Source: Gemmatimonadales bacterium (lineage in GTDB: Bacteria; Gemmatimonadota; Gemmatimonadetes; Gemmatimonadales; GWC2-71-9). Taken from it: DNA of 33,069 nt. The notes below the pieces were generated by a model. The model was given only the letters and a program-made list of their open reading frames with translations, was not told where the DNA came from and did not search any database. The stretch covers positions 1-33,069 of the forward strand of contig JAICPP010000003.1 of the NCBI GenBank assembly GCA_025929805.1, in the 5' to 3' direction. The position numbers and the translations under genes were made by a program. Below are positions 7,673-15,799 of this stretch, piece by piece. Position 1 is the stretch's first letter. Every line of letters begins with the position of its first letter.

Positions 7673-9070
7673 GTGGCCAATCAGTTTGATGTCATCATCG
7701 TAGGCGGGGGGCCAGCGGGCTATGTGTGTGCCATTCGCGCCGCACAGCTTGGACTCGCCACCGCCGTCGTCGAGCGAGACAAGCTCGGCGGTGTGTGCGT
7801 CAACATCGGCTGTATTCCAACCAAGGCTCTCCTCCACAGTGCATACATAGCAAACCTGGTGAGCCATGACGCCAAGGAGCTGGGCGTGGAGGTCGGGAGC
7901 GTGAAGACCGACTACGGTGTCGCCATGCGGCGCTCCCGAAAGGTCTCGGAGCAGAACTCCAAGGGCGTCGAATTCCTGATGAAGAAGCACAAGGTCACGG
8001 TTATCAAGGGAACCGGAGTCCTGGGGCGTAACCGGATGGTTCGGGTTGCCACGGATGAGTATCAGGCGCGGAAAGCCGTGATCATCGCGACCGGTTCGCG
8101 AGTAAAGGGAATACCCCAGATCGGGCTGGAGATCGATAAGAACGCCGTCATCAGCTCGGACGAGGCGCTGTTTCTCGAGAAGCCACCCGCGTCGCTGGCT
8201 ATCATCGGCGCTGGCGCTGTGGGGTGTGAATTCGCCGATATCTTCAACGCCTTTGGCAGCAAGGTAACGCTGATCGAGGTGCTGCCCAGGATACTGCCGA
8301 TCGAGGATGCCGAAGCTTCCGAGGCCTTGAGCAAGAGCTATAAGAAACGGGGCATTACAGTCCTGGCCGGTGTGAAAGTCAAACAGGCGAAAGTCGGCAA
8401 GGAAAAGGTCACCCTCACCATCGATAACAGCGGCAAGAACGAGACGATCGAAGCCGAAAAGGTTCTGATGGCAGCGGGGCGAGCGGTAAACACCGAGGAT
8501 CTGGGCCTAAAGGAAGCCGGTATCCAGCTCACCGACCGCGGCTTCATCAAGGTGAACCTCGACACTCTGGAAACCACGGCCTCGGGGATCTACGCCATTG
8601 GTGATGTCGCCGGTCCTCCGATGCTGGCCCACAAGGGGAGCCGTGAGGGAGTCGTGGTAGCCGAGCGAATCGCCGGCCATCGGCCCCAGCCCATCAAGTA
8701 TGACAACGTGCCGAGTGTCACGTACTGTCATCCCGAGGTCGCGAGTATCGGGGTCACCGAGGATCAGGCCAAGGAACGGAAGCTGGATTATCAAGTAGGA
8801 CGCTTCCCTTTCAGCGCCAATGGTCGGGCACGAACCGCCGGAGAGACGGAGGGATTCGTCAAGATCATTCGAGACAAGAAGTACGGCGAGATCCTGGGAG
8901 CGCACATCGTAGGGAGCCACGCCTCGGAGATCATTCACGAGTTGGCGGTTGCTCGGCAGAACGAGTACACGGTGGAGGAGGTTGACCTGGCTATTCACGC
9001 CCACCCCACGCTTTCTGAGGCGATTGCCGAGGCCGCTTTGGACTCAATGGGACAGGTGATTCATATCTAG
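7673..9070 (+). CDS. lpdA: Dihydrolipoyl dehydrogenase (E3)
   Basis: E3 reoxidises dihydrolipoamide with NAD+ through FAD and a redox disulfide. The 465 residues show the FAD fold (VGGGPAGYVCAIRAAQLG), the disulfide C-V-N-I-G-C in GGVCVNIGCIPTKALL, the NAD fold (AIIGAGAVGCEFADIF), the ATG/GD FAD motif (YAIGDVAG) and the C-terminal dimer interface with the His-Glu pair in HAHPTLSEAIAEA. The GTG at 7673 is chosen because conserved sequence begins there and GAGGAAGAC precedes it; an upstream in-frame extension would be encoded by the inverted repeat. It is the last PDH-complex gene in the run and probably also serves 2-oxoglutarate dehydrogenase or glycine cleavage. Confidence 0.96.
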   Translation: MANQFDVIIVGGGPAGYVCAIRAAQLGLATAVVERDKLGGVCVNIGCIPTKALLHSAYIANLVSHDAKELGVEVGSVKTDYGVAMRRSRKVSEQNSKGVEFLMKKHKVTVIKGTGVLGRNRMVRVATDEYQARKAVIIATGSRVKGIPQIGLEIDKNAVISSDEALFLEKPPASLAIIGAGAVGCEFADIFNAFGSKVTLIEVLPRILPIEDAEASEALSKSYKKRGITVLAGVKVKQAKVGKEKVTLTIDNSGKNETIEAEKVLMAAGRAVNTEDLGLKEAGIQLTDRGFIKVNLDTLETTASGIYAIGDVAGPPMLAHKGSREGVVVAERIAGHRPQPIKYDNVPSVTYCHPEVASIGVTEDQAKERKLDYQVGRFPFSANGRARTAGETEGFVKIIRDKKYGEILGAHIVGSHASEIIHELAVARQNEYTVEEVDLAIHAHPTLSEAIAEAALDSMGQVIHI

Positions 9071-9099
9071 GGACCGGGACCAGGGGCCGGCGACCAGGG
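9070..9099 (+). repeat. Half-element of the GGGACCGGGAACCAGG repeat theme
   Basis: GGGACCGGGACCAGG-like units start on the last base of the lpdA stop codon. They match the left arm at 27677-27691 (GGACCGGGAACCAGG) apart from one base. No facing right arm is evident before the next gene. Confidence 0.45.
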
Positions 9100-9130
9100 T
9101 AGAGGTGAGATGTAGAGGGGAGATCGGTGA

Positions 9131-9547
9131 ATGATTGCGAGTGGCCAAATCAGGAGTCCCATAGAGTTTGTGGCAGTGGTGGTTTCCTGCGCGACATCCG
9201 CGGGACTGCTGGTGATCACCGCCACAGTCGTGGGCGTCGACGCGCTGCGCACCGACAGCGGCCCTGCCGATCTCAACCTCTCATTTTACCTCCTGGTGGG
9301 AGGAACCCTCTTCGGCATCCTCCTGGCGGCCTATGCGGCCTGGCACCTGCTCGCGCCGGTGGACTCGACGTATCGGCGCGGCGGGCTCGCCATCGTGAGC
9401 GCCTTCGCCACCACGGCAATCATGTTGATCTGCATTCCCATCCATCAGCTCCTCGGCCGGACCGGTCTTCTGGTCCTCCTCTGCCTTTCCGGGGTGACCA
9501 CCCTGGCCCTGGCCCGCCTTGCTCGCCGGCTGGGTGGGAGCCCATGA
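9131..9547 (+). CDS. Hypothetical four-helix membrane protein
   Basis: The 138-residue product has four predicted transmembrane helices: about residues 13-35 (FVAVVVSCATSAGLLVI...), 52-72 (FYLLVGGTLFGILLAAYAAW), 87-107 (AIVSAFATTAIMLICIPIH) and 111-130 (GLLVLLCLSGVTTLALARL). I know no family for it. It starts 60 bases after lpdA, behind a GGGGAGA site, and its stop overlaps the lipB start in an ATGA arrangement, so it is co-translated with lipB. Nothing in its sequence suggests a catalytic role. Confidence 0.7.
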   Translation: MIASGQIRSPIEFVAVVVSCATSAGLLVITATVVGVDALRTDSGPADLNLSFYLLVGGTLFGILLAAYAAWHLLAPVDSTYRRGGLAIVSAFATTAIMLICIPIHQLLGRTGLLVLLCLSGVTTLALARLARRLGGSP

Positions 9548-10239
9548 GCCACCTGCTGTCGGTGCGGGACCTGGGACGCCAGCCATATGGCCGGGTTCTC
9601 GAGCTGCAGCGCCGTCTGGCCCGCCTTCGGGCTGAAGGCGCCCTGACAGAGGATATCCTCCTCCTGGTCGAGCATGATCCGGTCGTGACCCTGGGACGAG
9701 GCGCGCGACCTCAGAGTCTGCCGATTCCGCCAGCAGAGCTCGAGCGACGGGGCGTGGAGGTATGCGAGGTTGAGCGGGGAGGAGACGTCACCTTCCATGG
9801 GCCCGGTCAGCTGGTTGGCTATCCGGTGTTGGACCTGAGAAAACATCGACAGGATCTGCACTGGTATCTGAGGGCACTCGAGGAGGCGCTCATTCAGGGG
9901 CTGAATGCCCTGGGACTGGGCGCAGGCAGGAATCCCGGACTCACTGGGGTATGGACCAGGGGACGCAAGATCGGGAGCATCGGGATTCACGTGAAGCAGT
10001 GGGTTACCTACCATGGGTTTGCGTTGAACGTGAATACCGACCTCTCCTATTTCGATCTGATTGTTCCCTGTGGTATCAAAGACGTTACCATGACCAGTGT
10101 GGCCCTCGAGCTCGGGCGCGTCGACGCCGCCTCGCTCTGGGCCGAGACCCGGGATGCGATTGTAGATGGAATGGGGGCAGCATTCGATCTGAGCCCTGCC
10201 CCGGTTGCCTTTGGGAGGCCAATCGGTTTTTCTCCCTAA
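9544..10239 (+). CDS. lipB: Octanoyl-[ACP]:protein N-octanoyltransferase
   Basis: LipB transfers octanoyl groups from acyl carrier protein to the lipoyl lysine of E2 and GcvH, making the substrate of LipA. The 231 residues carry the family motif RGGDVTFHGPGQLVGYPVLDL, the catalytic lysine K142 (GRKIGSIG) and the catalytic cysteine C176 (VPCGIKDVTMTS), equivalent to K135 and C169 of the E. coli enzyme. The ATG overlaps the previous stop by 4 bases. With lipA at the other end of the cluster, the operon holds a complete de novo lipoylation pathway around the enzyme that needs it. Confidence 0.96.
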   Translation: MSHLLSVRDLGRQPYGRVLELQRRLARLRAEGALTEDILLLVEHDPVVTLGRGARPQSLPIPPAELERRGVEVCEVERGGDVTFHGPGQLVGYPVLDLRKHRQDLHWYLRALEEALIQGLNALGLGAGRNPGLTGVWTRGRKIGSIGIHVKQWVTYHGFALNVNTDLSYFDLIVPCGIKDVTMTSVALELGRVDAASLWAETRDAIVDGMGAAFDLSPAPVAFGRPIGFSP

Positions 10240-10240
10240 C

Positions 10241-10792
10241 ATGGCTGACTCGACCCGCCGGCCCTCCCCGGAAACCCAGGCTGATCAGAGGATCAGGGAA
10301 ATACTCCGGGCGGCCGACAGTTGGTCCCGCGAAGCACCCCGTGCACTCATGCCCCCTATCCGCGCCGTCTGTATCCGGCTGGCCGAGATGGTCGCGGATC
10401 AGCGGCACTACCTGGCACCACTCCCGGAACCCCAGGAAACCGAACGACGCACCGTCTTGACTCTGGTCGCCGACCGGCTGCGGTCCAAACCGGTTATCGA
10501 GGGGGTGGAACAGCACCTGAAGGAATTGGAGGAGCTTGAGCTGCGCTCGACCGGCTCATGGGCAGTGGTCGCCTCGGCTCAGACCGAGTGGATCACCACT
10601 GCCATCAGGTATCTGGAAGGCTGTGCCGCCCGGCTTCCTGCCGGTGACCGCCCAGATCCCTATTGGGCCGATGACGTGGTCGCCGGGATTATTGCCTCGG
10701 TGCGGGCCCTCATCGGGGTGGACGAGTTGCACGCACGAACCGAGGCCCGCTATTCCGGTCCGGTAAAGCGAGCCTCACCCGAGGAAGAGTAA
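10241..10792 (+). CDS. Hypothetical helical protein
   Basis: I do not recognise the family. The 183 residues (start ATG 10241, 1 base after the lipB stop; an upstream in-frame start at 10205 lies inside lipB) look alpha-helical and soluble, with no signal peptide, membrane segment or cysteine cluster. Heptad-like runs such as VEQHLKELEELEL and long charged helices suggest a protein-protein role. Its 3' end overlaps the convergent M20 peptidase gene by 43 bases. Position at the end of the lipA-lipB run suggests co-transcription, but nothing ties it to lipoate. Confidence 0.65.
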   Translation: MADSTRRPSPETQADQRIREILRAADSWSREAPRALMPPIRAVCIRLAEMVADQRHYLAPLPEPQETERRTVLTLVADRLRSKPVIEGVEQHLKELEELELRSTGSWAVVASAQTEWITTAIRYLEGCAARLPAGDRPDPYWADDVVAGIIASVRALIGVDELHARTEARYSGPVKRASPEEE

Positions 10793-12168
10793 GCGCGCGC
10801 CGAACCGCCTTTCTCCGCAAACAACCGGAAGAATCGGCTGAAGATCTCGACTCCACTCCAGAGCTGAGCCAGATCCAGCTTTTCGTTGGGGGAGTGGAGA
10901 CCGTCATCCGGCAGTCCGATCCCGGTAAGAATGACCGGCGCTCCTGCCAGACCCAGCTCCGGCACGATCGGAATCGACCCGCCCGCCCGCACCTGAACAG
11001 CTTTGCGCCCAGTCACCGACTCGAACGCCTCATCCAACACCTCGAATGCCGGCGTGCTGACGTCAACTTGGACCGGATCGCCGCCATGCAACAGGTTTAC
11101 CTCTACGTCCGCCCACTTGGGCGCAGCCTGAGCCACCGCCCGTTTGAGCGCCCTTCCCACTTCCTGAACCTGGTTGCCGGGCACCAATCGCAAGCTCACT
11201 TTGGCGGTGGCCTGAGCGGGAATGACCGTCTTGGCTCCCTCGCCCACAAACCCACCCCTGATCCCATGAATCTCGAAGGTGGGCAACGCCCAGACTCGCT
11301 CGAAGACAGTCCGGTCCTGGAGCCCGGTGAGCACCTTCCCTGTCACCTCGCTTCGGATGAACCCCTCGCGGTCGAATGGCAGCCGCTTCCACGTATCCAA
11401 CTCGGCTTGGGTAGGTGGCTCGACTGCCTCGTAGAGCCCGGGAATCCGGATCTCACCCGTCTCCGATTTCAGGGCACAGAGTATCCGAGCCAGGGTCTCG
11501 ATGGCGTTGGGAGCCACTCCGCCGTAGGTCCCGGAGTGCAGATCCCGCTGGAGGGTACGCACCGAAATCTCGGCATAGCACAGTCCCCGTAGCGCGGTAT
11601 AGACGGCCGGCACCCCCGGCGCGTAGTACGACATGTCACAGACCAGGGCCGCGTCGGCCCGGGTACGTTCAGGCTCTCGCTTGAGCAGCTCGTAGATCAC
11701 CGTGCCGCCACACTCTTCCTCGCCCTCGAAGATGAAATGCACGTTCAGCGGCGGCCGTCCCCCACGATCGAGCACGGCCTGGTAGGCCTTGAGCAGGCAG
11801 AAGACCTGACCTTTGTCGTCCGACGCGCCGCGGGCGTAGAGCTTGCCGTCTCGGACAGTCGGACTGAAGGGAGGCGAGATCCATTCATCCAGCGGATCAG
11901 GCGGCTGGACGTCATAGTGGCCGTAAATCAGAAGAGTGGGTTTTCCAGGAACCTGCGGCCCTTCGCCCCAGACCACCGGATGGCCAGGCCCTTCGAGCAT
12001 ATCTACCGTGGGACACCCCAGCTGATGCAGATGATCCCTGAGCCACTCCGCCGCCCGCCGGCAATCGGCAGCATGGGCGGGCAATGCGCTCACACTGGGA
12101 ATTGCCAGGAACTCGGACAGCTCCCGGATCTGGCGGTCCTGCCCCGATTCTCTCAACGTCGAGTTCAT
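10750..12168 (-). CDS. M20-family dipeptidase or carboxypeptidase
   Basis: The 472-residue protein matches the M20A/carnosinase-like dipeptidases: metal-binding H84-x-D86 (YGHYDVQP), D117 (GASDDKGQ), the E150-E151 pair (EGEEECGG) and the C-terminal LHSPNEK histidine, with a lid domain between (LHSGTYGG and following). It has no signal peptide, so it probably cleaves short peptides in the cytosol with two zinc ions. It begins 16 bases after the Aminopep-family gene and is the last of three peptidase genes on this strand. The final 15 or so residues overlap the convergent gene ending at 10792. The substrate is not predictable beyond small peptides. Confidence 0.92.
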   Translation of the reverse strand: MNSTLRESGQDRQIRELSEFLAIPSVSALPAHAADCRRAAEWLRDHLHQLGCPTVDMLEGPGHPVVWGEGPQVPGKPTLLIYGHYDVQPPDPLDEWISPPFSPTVRDGKLYARGASDDKGQVFCLLKAYQAVLDRGGRPPLNVHFIFEGEEECGGTVIYELLKREPERTRADAALVCDMSYYAPGVPAVYTALRGLCYAEISVRTLQRDLHSGTYGGVAPNAIETLARILCALKSETGEIRIPGLYEAVEPPTQAELDTWKRLPFDREGFIRSEVTGKVLTGLQDRTVFERVWALPTFEIHGIRGGFVGEGAKTVIPAQATAKVSLRLVPGNQVQEVGRALKRAVAQAAPKWADVEVNLLHGGDPVQVDVSTPAFEVLDEAFESVTGRKAVQVRAGGSIPIVPELGLAGAPVILTGIGLPDDGLHSPNEKLDLAQLWSGVEIFSRFFRLFAEKGGSARAYSSSGEARFTGPE

Positions 12169-12184
12169 ACCTGAGCCTCACAAG

Positions 12185-13258
12185 TCATTCCGAGCGCTCG
12201 TTCACTGCCCGCTCGAGCCGAACGAACGCGCTGTCTCCCTGCGCTCCCGCCATGAGTGTCTCGAGCGCGCTCACGCTTTGCCGGATGTCCCCCCCGTGCT
12301 GCTGGTGCCAGCGTTCGAACAGGTCGAGCCGAGTCCGGTATATTCTGGCCCCGATCAGCTGCGCGTTGTTTATGGGCCGCTCGGTAAGCCGGCTGACGCG
12401 GTAAGTTCGGAGCCACCGGCCGACCGGTCCTTCCAGCTGGCTTCGGGCCCAGGCCGCTGCCTGCCGGCGGCCCTCCTCCAGAGCGGCAGAGTCGGGCTTT
12501 GTGACGTAGAGCGTCTCCAGTCGGGCAACCAGCGCGGCATAGTAGTCCGCCAACACCGTTTCGTCGTGCCACCGGTCGGCAGCCTGCCGGGCCCGCACGG
12601 TATCACCTCGAGCTCGGAAGAACGCCTCGGCTGAGCGGTACCCCACCAGCTGCGCGAAGCTCTCATTGAATGGAGTCGCGCTTTTCACATACAAAGTGTT
12701 GTGCGCGATCTCGTGGAACACGGTCGCTGCGAGCTCCACCGAATCCCGGGTGAGCGCCGTGGAGAGCAATGGGTCGTTGAACCAACCCAGAGTGGAGAAG
12801 GCCCCCGAGGGACGCAGATAGGTGTCATACCCGCGGGCGGCAAACCGGGCAGCTTCCCGTCGTGCGGCCTCGAGGTCAAAAAATCCCTTGTAAGGAATTT
12901 TTCCTACTATCGGATACTTCCAGGTGTGGGGACAGATGCAATCTTTCGGCGCGGCCTGAAGCACCAGCAGCAGGGTATCCCGGCCGACATCGGCGTAAGC
13001 CGTATACGTCTCTTTTGCTTCGAGCCCCAGCTGGGCCGCAAAGTCCCGGGCTGCCAGCACCAGCTCCAGGGAGCGTCGGACGTTTGGTTTGACCGAGCTG
13101 TCTCGAACCAATCGAGAGATCGGTTGGCGTGACTTGAGAATGCGGGTTTCTTCAAACCCCGCGCGCGTGATGTAGCGGACATCATCGCTGGCCAGGTAGG
13201 CAGTGCCGTATCCGGCAAAGATCGCAGCCACGAGGGCGAGGAAAATCATGCGCTTCAA
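12185..13258 (-). CDS. Predicted aminopeptidase (Aminopep family, COG4324-like)
   Basis: The 357-residue product has a signal-anchor ([22 protein letters not shown]) and a gluzincin-type zinc motif near residue 180, FHEIAHNTLYV, followed by the downstream Asn-Glu in FNESFAQLVG. This is the layout of the putative aminopeptidase family found in proteobacteria and relatives. Two cysteines, C-I-C, lie in KDCICPHTWKYP. The TTG at 13258 is preferred because it supplies the Lys-Arg n-region; ATG 13249 is the alternative. The start overlaps the stop of the upstream metallopeptidase by 4 bases, and the M20 gene follows 16 bases after the stop. It likely acts in the periplasm, with the membrane anchor retained. 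Confidence 0.85.
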   Translation of the reverse strand: MKRMIFLALVAAIFAGYGTAYLASDDVRYITRAGFEETRILKSRQPISRLVRDSSVKPNVRRSLELVLAARDFAAQLGLEAKETYTAYADVGRDTLLLVLQAAPKDCICPHTWKYPIVGKIPYKGFFDLEAARREAARFAARGYDTYLRPSGAFSTLGWFNDPLLSTALTRDSVELAATVFHEIAHNTLYVKSATPFNESFAQLVGYRSAEAFFRARGDTVRARQAADRWHDETVLADYYAALVARLETLYVTKPDSAALEEGRRQAAAWARSQLEGPVGRWLRTYRVSRLTERPINNAQLIGARIYRTRLDLFERWHQQHGGDIRQSVSALETLMAGAQGDSAFVRLERAVNERSE

Positions 13259-14919
13259 CGAATCCGAACGAGGGCAATCCGCGGCACGATGGACCTGGGC
13301 AGCTGCCCACCGCTGGCATTGGTCAGCCTGAGATCTACCGCTGCCGCGCCCGGGGCTTGCACCACTCGCACGTGCCGGCCGGATCCCGCTCGCAGGGTTC
13401 CGTTGTGACCGTAGTTAGTCCCGTCGGTGCTGTCCGGAGCCAAGGGGAATGCCATCCCGTTCGCTTCAGCGGCGAGTCGAAAGTTCCAGCTCTTGTATCT
13501 GAGGCGGCTACCCGGAGCGGAGAACCCCGGGAGATCATCGAGATAGTTCGCCAGCTGCCATTCGCCTACCAAAATAGAAAAGTCTACACCAGTCCGAGCG
13601 GTCACATTGACACTGCCGAGCTGACTGGTAGCCACCAGGGCGCGGGTCAGGTCGGTCCCCATGATCGTGTCGGTGGCAAAGTGGTCCGCCAGCCAGCGCA
13701 CGAAGAGCCAGTTCGCGCCTCGCTCCTCCAGCTTTCCAGTGGAATTTCCCGGCTCGATCAGGAAGAAATCTTCCGGGGATGCCAGATACTCAAACGCGTT
13801 CAACAGGTCGCCCTGTCCCAGAAATTCTGCCGCACAGGACGGCGAGCTGGGACATTCCGAATCCGGAATCTGGCGGCCGCCCAGCTCCTCAGCGAAGTGA
13901 GAGAGTCCTTCGTTCAACCAGGTATCCTCCGCGGGACTATTCCGGATCAGGACGTGCTGGTTGAAACTGATCATGTGCTGCAGCTCATGAATGAAGGTCG
14001 CGGGTAGCCGGCTGTTCGCCTCGTCCTTGGAGATGGTGCACGCCGAGTTGTTGGGGTCGGGAACCAGACCGTAGAAGACCTCGGCTTCATTGGATCCGGG
14101 GTTCTCGCTCGATCGCGGGAGCAGATCCGCGCCGAAGAAATACCCCAGGATTACCCGTCCGGTGCTGTTGCAGTCGGGACTGAGCGCGTTGACCAGTTGA
14201 GTCAGGAGGACAATGATCACCCCATTCGCGTCGACATCGGACTCCTCACCAAAGGCCGCTGCATCGATCGGATAGAGATACTGATCGAAGAGCACTCGTA
14301 CCCGGTCCAGATCGGTGTCGGTGTAACCGCCGACCGGCGCAGCATTGTCCACGAAGATCGCGACCCGTTGTCCAACCGATCGGGCGGTCGCCGTACTCTG
14401 CACAAACTCGGTGCACTCCGAGGACGAGCACACGTCGAACGACCGCTGCTCCCCCACGACCGGCGGGGGAGCGCCGGCTACTTCGATCCGCCCGCGGCTG
14501 AACAGGGCATGAGAGACCTCGCCGGCCAGGGCTCGCTCGCGCGCCCGGAGCAGACTATGGAACCGCTGGGGAGGTAGCGGCTTCCGAAAGGCCGACAGGA
14601 TGGGCGAGGGCAAGGGGGATGCCGCGGCCAGGGGGGCCGACACGCCACTCAAGAGGTAGGGTGAGGACACCCCGGCGGGAGTCTCCTGACCGGCGGTAGC
14701 CAGCGGAACGTAGAGATGCTCCGCACCGGCTGATCCTGCTGCGGGCAGCCGAACACAGGCCCCCGCAAAAGGGTCCAGAATCTGATGCTGGCCCACCGCG
14801 AGCGCCCGGGTGCTCGCCTCTGAGCACTCCAGCGACCCCGTACCGGGACCGGTGCTGTCACTGCAGCCAGCCAGGGTGAGACCCGCCAGAGTGGTAATGA
14901 AGGCGCGCTTGCGTCGCAC
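13255..14919 (-). CDS. Secreted lipoprotein metallopeptidase (M30/hyicolysin-like)
   Basis: The 554-residue protein starts with a type II signal peptide, [19 protein letters not shown], lipidated at C19, followed by a Ser/Thr/Gly linker. Near residue 310 it has the zinc motif [11 protein letters not shown], then about 20 residues on, [15 protein letters not shown], giving the third ligand glutamate. This HExxH...E arrangement is that of the gluzincin M30 (hyicolysin) group. The GTG at 14919 is chosen for the GGAG 8 bases upstream and the lipobox; an in-frame extension to 15000 lacks support. It is first of a three-peptidase operon on this strand. Probably a surface or periplasmic protease. 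The exact family is inferred from the motif only. Confidence 0.82.
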   Translation of the reverse strand: MRRKRAFITTLAGLTLAGCSDSTGPGTGSLECSEASTRALAVGQHQILDPFAGACVRLPAAGSAGAEHLYVPLATAGQETPAGVSSPYLLSGVSAPLAAASPLPSPILSAFRKPLPPQRFHSLLRARERALAGEVSHALFSRGRIEVAGAPPPVVGEQRSFDVCSSSECTEFVQSTATARSVGQRVAIFVDNAAPVGGYTDTDLDRVRVLFDQYLYPIDAAAFGEESDVDANGVIIVLLTQLVNALSPDCNSTGRVILGYFFGADLLPRSSENPGSNEAEVFYGLVPDPNNSACTISKDEANSRLPATFIHELQHMISFNQHVLIRNSPAEDTWLNEGLSHFAEELGGRQIPDSECPSSPSCAAEFLGQGDLLNAFEYLASPEDFFLIEPGNSTGKLEERGANWLFVRWLADHFATDTIMGTDLTRALVATSQLGSVNVTARTGVDFSILVGEWQLANYLDDLPGFSAPGSRLRYKSWNFRLAAEANGMAFPLAPDSTDGTNYGHNGTLRAGSGRHVRVVQAPGAAAVDLRLTNASGGQLPRSIVPRIALVRIR

Positions 14920-14983
14920 TTGCTGAACTCCACCGTTGCGGAAGCAGGGAAAACGAACACGGAAGAACCGCGTGGTAGACAGC

Positions 14984-15013
14984 AAAATAAGGTGCCGCAA
15001 CAGCTTTTGACAA
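14984..15013 (-). promoter_or_regulatory. Candidate promoter for the three-peptidase operon
   Basis: On the minus strand, TTGTCA (15013-15008) and TATTTT (14989-14984) are 18 bases apart. The -35 box overlaps the -35 box of the divergent hisIE promoter on the other strand. Transcription would start about 60 bases upstream of the GTG at 14919. Confidence 0.5.
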
Positions 15014-15035
15014 TCTTCCGGCCTGCCGGTACTTT
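15007..15035 (+). promoter_or_regulatory. Sigma-70-type promoter, leaderless hisIE
   Basis: A consensus TTGACA (15007-15012) and TACTTT (15030-15035) are separated by exactly 17 bases. The expected start point falls at or next to the GTG at 15043, which lies 7 bases after the -10 box. No Shine-Dalgarno sequence is present, so the mRNA is probably leaderless. Confidence 0.75.
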
Positions 15036-15042
15036 CTCATCC

Positions 15043-15708
15043 GTGTCCGAGAACAATCGGCTGTCGGCGGTCAAGTTCGGTGCTGACGGACTGGTGCCGG
15101 TCGTGACCCAGGAGAGCCGTTCCGGCGACATTCTGATGCTCGCCTACGCCAATCGAGACGCGCTCGACCGCACGCTCTCCACCGGTTTTGCTCACTACTA
15201 CAGCAGATCCCGCGGCACCTTGTGGCAGAAAGGGGAGACGTCGGGGCAGACTCAGCGGGTGACCGAGATCCGACTGGACTGCGACGGCGACGCCGTTCTC
15301 TATCGGGTGGAGCAGGAGGGGCCTGCCTGCCATACCGGCACGAGGACTTGCTTCTCGACCGTAATCGAGCGGACCGGCGGTCTGGCGGACGGCCGGTCGA
15401 TGGAAGAGGATCCGGGCGGCCATCTGCTCAGCCGCCTGGCGCGTACGATTGCGGCACGGGCCCAAGAACGACCGGAAGGATCGTACACGGCGAAGCTGCT
15501 GGCCAGCGGGGTGCCCCGGATCTCGCAAAAAGTTGGCGAAGAGGCGGTCGAGACCGTCGTGGCGGCAAATACGCAGAGTGACGAGCGTCTCGCCTGCGAA
15601 TCAGCCGACCTCATCTATCACTGGTTGGTGCTCCTGCATGCACGTCGCGTCTCACTGGATGCAGTGTGGGAGGAGCTTGAAAAGCGGGGAGAAAAGCGTG
15701 AGCGGTGA
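15043..15708 (+). CDS. hisIE: Bifunctional phosphoribosyl-AMP cyclohydrolase / phosphoribosyl-ATP pyrophosphatase
   Basis: The enzyme carries out steps two and three of histidine synthesis. The 221 residues comprise an N-terminal HisI domain (about 1-115), with metal-binding D79-C80-D81-x-D83 and the cysteines C96 and C103 of the [10 protein letters not shown] motif, and a C-terminal HisE domain (about 125-215), with [29 protein letters not shown]. The GTG at 15043 is chosen because the HisI fold starts there and a consensus promoter lies just upstream. The other his genes are not in the window, so the gene is detached from any his operon here. The C-terminal EKRGEKRER is encoded by the start of an inverted repeat. 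Confidence 0.95.
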   Translation: MSENNRLSAVKFGADGLVPVVTQESRSGDILMLAYANRDALDRTLSTGFAHYYSRSRGTLWQKGETSGQTQRVTEIRLDCDGDAVLYRVEQEGPACHTGTRTCFSTVIERTGGLADGRSMEEDPGGHLLSRLARTIAARAQERPEGSYTAKLLASGVPRISQKVGEEAVETVVAANTQSDERLACESADLIYHWLVLLHARRVSLDAVWEELEKRGEKRER

Positions 15709-15783
15709 ACGTGAACGGTAAACGGGATCTTGCACCGAGGTCGATCTCTCCTCCCGTTCACCGCCAACCCTCACCGTTTACGC
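15696..15783. repeat. Intergenic inverted repeat between hisIE and dnaE (GTGAACGGTAAAC theme)
   Basis: GCGTGAGCGGTGA (15696-15708, ending on the hisIE stop codon) faces TCACCGTTTACGC (15771-15783), complementary at 11 of 13 positions. The inner units GTGAACGGTAAACGGGA (15711-15727) and TCCCGTTCACC (15752-15762) also pair. GTGAACGGTAAACGG here is identical (as reverse complement) to 7620-7634 and differs by one base from 5106-5120. Confidence 0.78.
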
Positions 15784-15785
15784 AT

Positions 15786-15794
15786 TGATATAAA
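15786..15794 (+). promoter_or_regulatory. Extended -10 promoter element before dnaE
   Basis: TGATATAAA is an extended -10 box (TG-N-TATAAA) with only 5 bases to the dnaE ATG at 15800. No good -35 box lies at the usual distance. The AAAGGG that follows is too near the ATG to be a normal ribosome site, so leaderless expression is the better reading. Confidence 0.5.
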
Positions 15795-15799
15795 GGGAT

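Noticed and set aside
12180-12200. AGTCATTCCGAGCG sequence resembling dispersed palindromic repeats at the end of the Aminopep gene
   Set aside because: It is a single short match without a clear facing arm, so chance similarity cannot be excluded.
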